From Syntrophomonadaceae bacterium (GTDB lineage Bacteria > Bacillota_D > Dethiobacteria > DTU022): a stretch of 9,314 bases of DNA. The position numbers and the translations under genes were made by a program. The notes under the pieces were generated by a model. It saw only the letters and a list, made by a program, of their open reading frames with translations. It did not search any database and was not told where the DNA came from. The stretch covers positions 1 to 9,314 of the forward strand of contig PUNU01000110.1 in assembly GCA_003551865.1 (NCBI GenBank), written 5' to 3'. The stretch's first letter is position 1. Every line of letters starts with the position of its first letter. This document shows positions 5,812 to 9,314 of the stretch, piece after piece.

Positions 5812-6606
5812 ATGAAAGTTTTCGGTGCTGATTTCAGCGGGGCCAGAAACCCCAGCCGGGGAATCTACTATGCTGAGGGCTGCCTGCAGGGAGATAAGCT
5901 GGTTATCGAGCAAATTGTCCAGTGTGATGACCGCCTTGACCTGCTGGCGGCCATTTATTTTTCCAAAGCGCCATGGGGTCTCGATTTTCCTTTTTCCCTG
6001 CCGAAGGCTGCTTTAAACCGTTTAAATATTGATGGTTGGGCTGAGCTGCTATTGAAGGCAGCCGGCTCCGGCCGCAGTCGGTTTGCACGGCTTATAGAAG
6101 AAAGCGGCCTGCCGTCCTGTGAGGCGAGATGCCTGAATCAGTCTGTCTGCTGCCGGGCGACCGATGCTTCGATCAGTTCTTTCAGCCCGCTAAAAAATAC
6201 CAACCCCAATATGCGGGCGATGACCTATGCCGGCTTGAAACTGCTTTCATACCTGCGCGGACTGGGCGGGGTGGTCTACCCCTTTGATCGCCTTAAGCAG
6301 GAAGCCCCGCGTGTATATGAAGTTTATCCTGCTCATACCTGGCGCCGGGTCGGACTTTCCAGGCGGGCCGGGTTAAAGCAGCTCGTTGAGCAATTTGGAA
6401 AAAAGTATGATTTCAAGGTGGAGGCAGGAAAGCATTTGGTGGCAGAAAGCGCGGACGCCGCCGATGCGGCAGTAGCCTGCGTGACCACGGCTTACGCCTT
6501 AAAGCACTGCGGCCTGGAAGATGATTGGAGCCGTAAGCATTCCTGGCTCAGTGCTGCCGAGTGGGCTAATCGTTACCACGAGGGTTTGGTGGTAAAGGTC
6601 ACTTAA
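5812..6606 (+). CDS. DUF429-family protein (RNase H-like fold)
   Basis: The 264-residue protein starts at ATG 5812. The ribosome binding site AAGG (5804-5807) is only 4 bases away and abuts repeat 3. DUF429 signatures are visible: GADFSGARNPSRG (5-17) with D7, WGLDFPFSLP (55-64) with D58, VYEVYPAHTWR (168-178) with E170, and SADAADAAVACVTTAYAL (213-230) with D215 and D218. These acidic residues sit where an RNase H-like fold would place its metal ligands, which is why DUF429 is regarded as a predicted nuclease; its substrate is unknown. Seven cysteines are present, four of them close together at 103-114, but with no recognisable metal-binding spacing. It is probably cytoplasmic. It could be co-transcribed with the ferredoxin gene through the repeat, but no functional link is evident. 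Confidence 0.88.
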   Translation: MKVFGADFSGARNPSRGIYYAEGCLQGDKLVIEQIVQCDDRLDLLAAIYFSKAPWGLDFPFSLPKAALNRLNIDGWAELLLKAAGSGRSRFARLIEESGLPSCEARCLNQSVCCRATDASISSFSPLKNTNPNMRAMTYAGLKLLSYLRGLGGVVYPFDRLKQEAPRVYEVYPAHTWRRVGLSRRAGLKQLVEQFGKKYDFKVEAGKHLVAESADAADAAVACVTTAYALKHCGLEDDWSRKHSWLSAAEWANRYHEGLVVKVT

Positions 6607-6610
6607 ATAG

Positions 6611-6629
6611 AAAGTCTTAAAAGATTTTT
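6611..6629 (+). terminator. AT-rich hairpin terminator-like sequence after the DUF429 gene
   Basis: AAAGTCT (6611-6617) pairs with AGATTTT (6622-6628) through seven pairs, one a G-T wobble, around a 4-base loop, 5 bases after the stop codon. The T run is part of the stem. A longer alternative pairs the same AAAGTCT with AGACTTT (6652-6658), which is followed by further Ts. Both are weak. Confidence 0.28.
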
Positions 6630-6756
6630 GGGGGCGGAATTTTTGGCAATGAGACTTTTTTGCTATTCTTAACGTTTAAAAAGGCGGGCAGCTCCCTTAA
6701 AAACTTGAGCTTAATCGATATTTCATTTTACAAAAGGTTAATGAGGAGGAAGCGGG

Positions 6757-8985
6757 ATGAAAAAGCGGATTGTCATTGTGGCTGTCCTGGTGATATTGGT
6801 GGCCGGTATCGGCGGCCTGCTTTATTTTTCTTACGATCAAGTAAAGCCGCCGGTTTTCAACTCCATGAGTGTGTCCGAAGAAATGAGCGAAGACCAAACC
6901 ATCCTGCTCGATGATTTTATTTTCCAGTGGCACGGGGAAGAAGGAAGGCTTGTAGTTTACCATGCCCGCATGGACGACCACATTATTTTTTCCACCCCGG
7001 CGGGGCAAGGTTTTTTGGCAGCCGGAGTTGGCAAAATGGAGTCCGAAGAGAGCAGGGGCTATTTTCAAATTGACGAGCAGCGAGTGGAACTTTATGACCG
7101 GCAGACAGTCGCGGGGGTTTTTGAAGAAGAAAATCGGCTGGTGATAGAGGGCCGGCTGGAAAACGATGCCGGTGAAGCGGTGCCCTACCGTTTTATTTTA
7201 AGCCCCGTCTCCGAGTACCAACTTCACTACCGGGTATTGCTCGAGAATCCGCAAATTAACCGCACCTACCTGAGCTGGGCGGTTAAGCCGGCCGAGCATT
7301 TTTTTGGCTTCGGCACCCAGTACAGCAGTTTTGACATGCGTGGCCGGAGCCTGCCTGTATTGGTCCAGGAGCAGGGGATCGGGCGGGGTGCTCAACCCTT
7401 GACTTTTTTGGCCGATCTTACCCACGGGGCGGGTGGCACCTGGTACCATACCTATGCACCGGTTCCTCACTTCATCAGCAGTGAACTGCGCTCGCTTTTC
7501 AGTGAAAACAAGGAGTACCAGGTTTTTCATTTGCCGGAGGGTGAGAAAGCCCAGCTGGAAGTATTTTCTTCTGAAGCGCAGGGGCGCATCTACGCCGGGG
7601 AAAGTCCGGCCGAACTGCTTCGCGAACATACCGGGGTGGTTGGAAGGATGAGGCCGCTCCCCCGGTGGACCCAGCAGGGTTTGATCCTGGGCGCCCAGGG
7701 AGGCACGGAGGCAGTCGAAGAGAAGCTTACCGCTCTGCTTGAGCAGGATGTGCCGGTCACCGGTCTTTGGATTCAGGACTGGGTCGGCCGGCGGAAAACA
7801 AGTTTCGGCAAGCAGCTCTGGTGGAACTGGGAGCTTGACCGGGATCACTACAGCGGCTGGGATGGTTTTAAACGGAGGCTCGATGCCGAAGACATCCGCC
7901 TGCTCGGTTACGTCAACCCTTTTTTGGTTTATGCCGAGGATAAAGGTAATGTAAGAAACGACTGGTACAGCGAGGCCGAAGGTGAAGGATATTTTGTCAA
8001 AGACGAAGAGGGAGAGACGATCGAGTTTTTGCTGACCGATTTTACCGCGGGTTTGCTGGATCTGACCATTCCGGAAGCTCGTGAGTGGATCAAAGCGATT
8101 ATTATCGCGGAAATGGTCGACAACGGGTTTTACGGCTGGATGGCCGATTTTGGTGAAGCTCTGCCTCTTGATGTGCAAATGGCCGGCGGGAAGAGCGGTT
8201 TAAGCTACCACAACCACTATCCGGAAGAGTGGTCGAAGATAAACCGGGAGGTTTTGGCCGAAGCGGGCCTGGAAGAAGAAGGCATGTTCTTTGTCCGGGC
8301 CGGCTTCAGCGAAAGCCCCGCTTATGTCGGCGCTTTTTGGCTGGGCGATCAAAATGTTACTTGGGACGAGCACGACGGCATCAAGACGGCGGTAACCGGC
8401 CTTTTAACCAGCGGGCTTTCCGGCTTTAGCCTGAACCACAGCGATATCGGCGGCTATACTTCGATTACTGATTTCCCGCTCAATTACGTGCGCAGCGAGG
8501 AACTGCTTTTACGCTGGATTGAATTGAACGCCTTTACAGCCGTATTTAGAAGCCACGAAGGAAACAGGCCCGATGAAAACCTGCAGATCTACAGCAATGA
8601 TAGGATTATCGGGCATGTTAAAGAGTTCGCCTCGATTTATAGAGCTCTGGCCCCGTACCGGGAGAAGTTGATGGAAGAAGCTTACCGTACGGGCGCGCCC
8701 GTGGTGAGACCGATGTTTTTCCACTATCCGCACGATCCGGTGACCTATAAGATCAATTACGAGCAGTTTATGCTCGGCGAGGATATGATTGTTGCGCCCG
8801 TTTTGGACAAGGGCAAAGAGGCGGTTTCGCTGTATCTTCCGGAAGGACGTTGGGTGCATCACTTCAGCGGCGAAATCTTTGAAATAGCATCTGATGGGGA
8901 GCATGTAGAAGTGCCGGCACCTCTCGGCGAGCCGGGGGTGTTTTACCGCCCCGGTTCCAGGGCGGAAGATTTGCTTGGCGGCTGA
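6757..8985 (+). CDS. Membrane-anchored GH31 glycosidase of the sulfoquinovosidase (YihQ-like) type
   Basis: The 742-residue protein starts at ATG 6757 with GAGGAGGA (6743-6750) 6 bases upstream. KKR plus a hydrophobic stretch (5-24) forms a signal or anchor without a lipobox cysteine, so the enzyme is likely outside the cytoplasmic membrane. GH31 features are clear: an N-terminal beta-sandwich with HFFGFGTQYSSFDMRG (181-196) and EQGIGRG (205-211), then the (beta/alpha)8 barrel. The nucleophile is D464 in WMADFGEALP (461-470), and the acid/base is D531 in LGDQNVTW (529-536). HSDIGGYTS (561-569) and SHEGNRPDENLQ (599-610) are as in E. coli YihQ. Of the recognition residues recalled from YihQ (Q262, Q288, R301, W304, Y508), Q314, Q340, W356 and Y567 are kept, but R301 is replaced by Q353 in FGKQLWWNW (350-358). 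The true substrate is therefore uncertain. No sulfoquinovose transport or catabolic genes are visible nearby. Confidence 0.93.
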   Translation: MKKRIVIVAVLVILVAGIGGLLYFSYDQVKPPVFNSMSVSEEMSEDQTILLDDFIFQWHGEEGRLVVYHARMDDHIIFSTPAGQGFLAAGVGKMESEESRGYFQIDEQRVELYDRQTVAGVFEEENRLVIEGRLENDAGEAVPYRFILSPVSEYQLHYRVLLENPQINRTYLSWAVKPAEHFFGFGTQYSSFDMRGRSLPVLVQEQGIGRGAQPLTFLADLTHGAGGTWYHTYAPVPHFISSELRSLFSENKEYQVFHLPEGEKAQLEVFSSEAQGRIYAGESPAELLREHTGVVGRMRPLPRWTQQGLILGAQGGTEAVEEKLTALLEQDVPVTGLWIQDWVGRRKTSFGKQLWWNWELDRDHYSGWDGFKRRLDAEDIRLLGYVNPFLVYAEDKGNVRNDWYSEAEGEGYFVKDEEGETIEFLLTDFTAGLLDLTIPEAREWIKAIIIAEMVDNGFYGWMADFGEALPLDVQMAGGKSGLSYHNHYPEEWSKINREVLAEAGLEEEGMFFVRAGFSESPAYVGAFWLGDQNVTWDEHDGIKTAVTGLLTSGLSGFSLNHSDIGGYTSITDFPLNYVRSEELLLRWIELNAFTAVFRSHEGNRPDENLQIYSNDRIIGHVKEFASIYRALAPYREKLMEEAYRTGAPVVRPMFFHYPHDPVTYKINYEQFMLGEDMIVAPVLDKGKEAVSLYLPEGRWVHHFSGEIFEIASDGEHVEVPAPLGEPGVFYRPGSRAEDLLGG

Positions 8986-8996
8986 CGGCAGGAAGA

Positions 8997-9081
8997 GCCG
9001 GCCCCTTTCCAGGGCCGCTTGTGCCGGCAGGCAAACAGAACTTGAACCTGCTTCAACGTGCCGGGTGTTTTGGTGTTGAAG
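8997..9081. repeat. Two inverted repeats between the GH31 gene and msrA
   Basis: GCCGGC (8997-9002) pairs with GCCGGC (9023-9028), with GGCCC (9000-9004) and GGGCC (9012-9016) as a competing inner stem. Further on, CTTCAAC (9051-9057) pairs with GTTGAAG (9075-9081), just past the msrA stop. The genes converge, so terminators are expected here, but neither hairpin is followed by a T run on the relevant strand. Confidence 0.3.
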
Positions 9082-9083
9082 GG

Positions 9084-9314
9084 CTATCTGAAGTTATCTC
9101 TCCCCGAGGCCTTGCGGTAGTGTTTGTAATGGGCCGGGTTTTTTTTGTGGAAGGCCTGGTGGTACTCCTCTGCGGGCCAGAATTCAGAGGCGGGAAGGAT
9201 GCTGGTGGCTATTGGTTTGTTAAACCGGCCGCTTTTTTCCAGGGCCTCTTTGGATGCTTCGGCCGACTTTTTTTGTTCCTCGCTGTGGTAAAAGATGGCC
9301 GTCCGGTAAGACGG
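9084..9314 (-). CDS. msrA: Peptide methionine sulfoxide reductase MsrA, C-terminal part
   Basis: The minus-strand frame is open from the window edge (9314) to TAG at 9086-9084, giving the last 76 residues. SYRTAIFYHSEEQ (2-14) is the MsrA signature containing conserved Tyr and the glutamate of HSEEQ. TSILPASEFWPAEEYHQAF (37-55) and the SGRDNF ending are also typical. MsrA reduces methionine-S-sulfoxide in proteins and free methionine, with thioredoxin as the usual reductant. The catalytic GCFW cysteine near the N-terminus lies outside the window. No cysteine occurs in this C-terminal part, so a C-terminal resolving cysteine is absent. The gene converges with the GH31 gene, 98 bases apart. Confidence 0.95.
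   Translation of the reverse strand, partial: PSYRTAIFYHSEEQKKSAEASKEALEKSGRFNKPIATSILPASEFWPAEEYHQAFHKKNPAHYKHYRKASGRDNFR

Noticed and set aside
6706..6734. Promoter TTGAGC, 17 bases, TTACAA before the GH31 gene
   Set aside because: The -10 element matches the consensus at only two of six positions.
7198..8178. 326-codon open frame on the minus strand inside the GH31 gene
   Set aside because: It is antisense to a gene with clear GH31 motifs, has no recognisable domains, and such frames are common opposite GC-rich coding sequence.

Overview
The window most likely comes from an anaerobic, moderately GC-rich Firmicute of the Clostridia (Peptococcaceae/Syntrophomonadaceae-like). This rests on strong GGAGG-type ribosome binding sites, a TTG start, a DUF2769 Cys-rich protein, a multi-cluster ferredoxin protein of the kind found in strict anaerobes, and short GC-rich intergenic palindromes. 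The taxonomic placement is inference from gene content only.

Layout. At the left edge a minus-strand gene runs off the window: an SfsA nuclease joined to the start of a DUF123 (GIY-YIG-like) domain. Divergent from it is a small DUF2769 gene on the plus strand. A first palindromic repeat cluster (about 1376-1462) separates this from a YyaL/SPATA20-family thioredoxin-domain protein (1597-3444). That gene converges on a minus-strand metallo-beta-lactamase-fold hydrolase (3595-4398). A second repeat cluster (about 4497-4588) lies in the divergent interval between the hydrolase and a winged-helix/ferredoxin protein (4677-5735, TTG start). A third, related repeat (about 5748-5803) lies between that gene and a DUF429 protein (5812-6606), touching the latter's ribosome binding site. 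Then comes a membrane-anchored glycoside hydrolase family 31 enzyme of the sulfoquinovosidase type (6757-8985), and finally the C-terminal end of MsrA on the minus strand (9084-9314).

How the genes work together. I see no single pathway. These look like independently transcribed housekeeping or accessory genes with spacings of 76 to about 280 bp, several separated by repeats. Only the ferredoxin gene and the DUF429 gene could plausibly be co-transcribed. YyaL and MsrA both belong to thiol/redox-linked families, but they are far apart and on opposite strands.

The most interesting points are: the GH31 enzyme, which keeps four of the five sulfoquinovose-recognition positions but has Gln where the sulfonate-contacting Arg should be; the three related intergenic palindromes (REPIN-like); the SfsA-DUF123 fusion; the MBL protein without the usual fifth-motif histidine; and the YyaL protein that ends early. 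I did not find a convincing undescribed multi-gene system.
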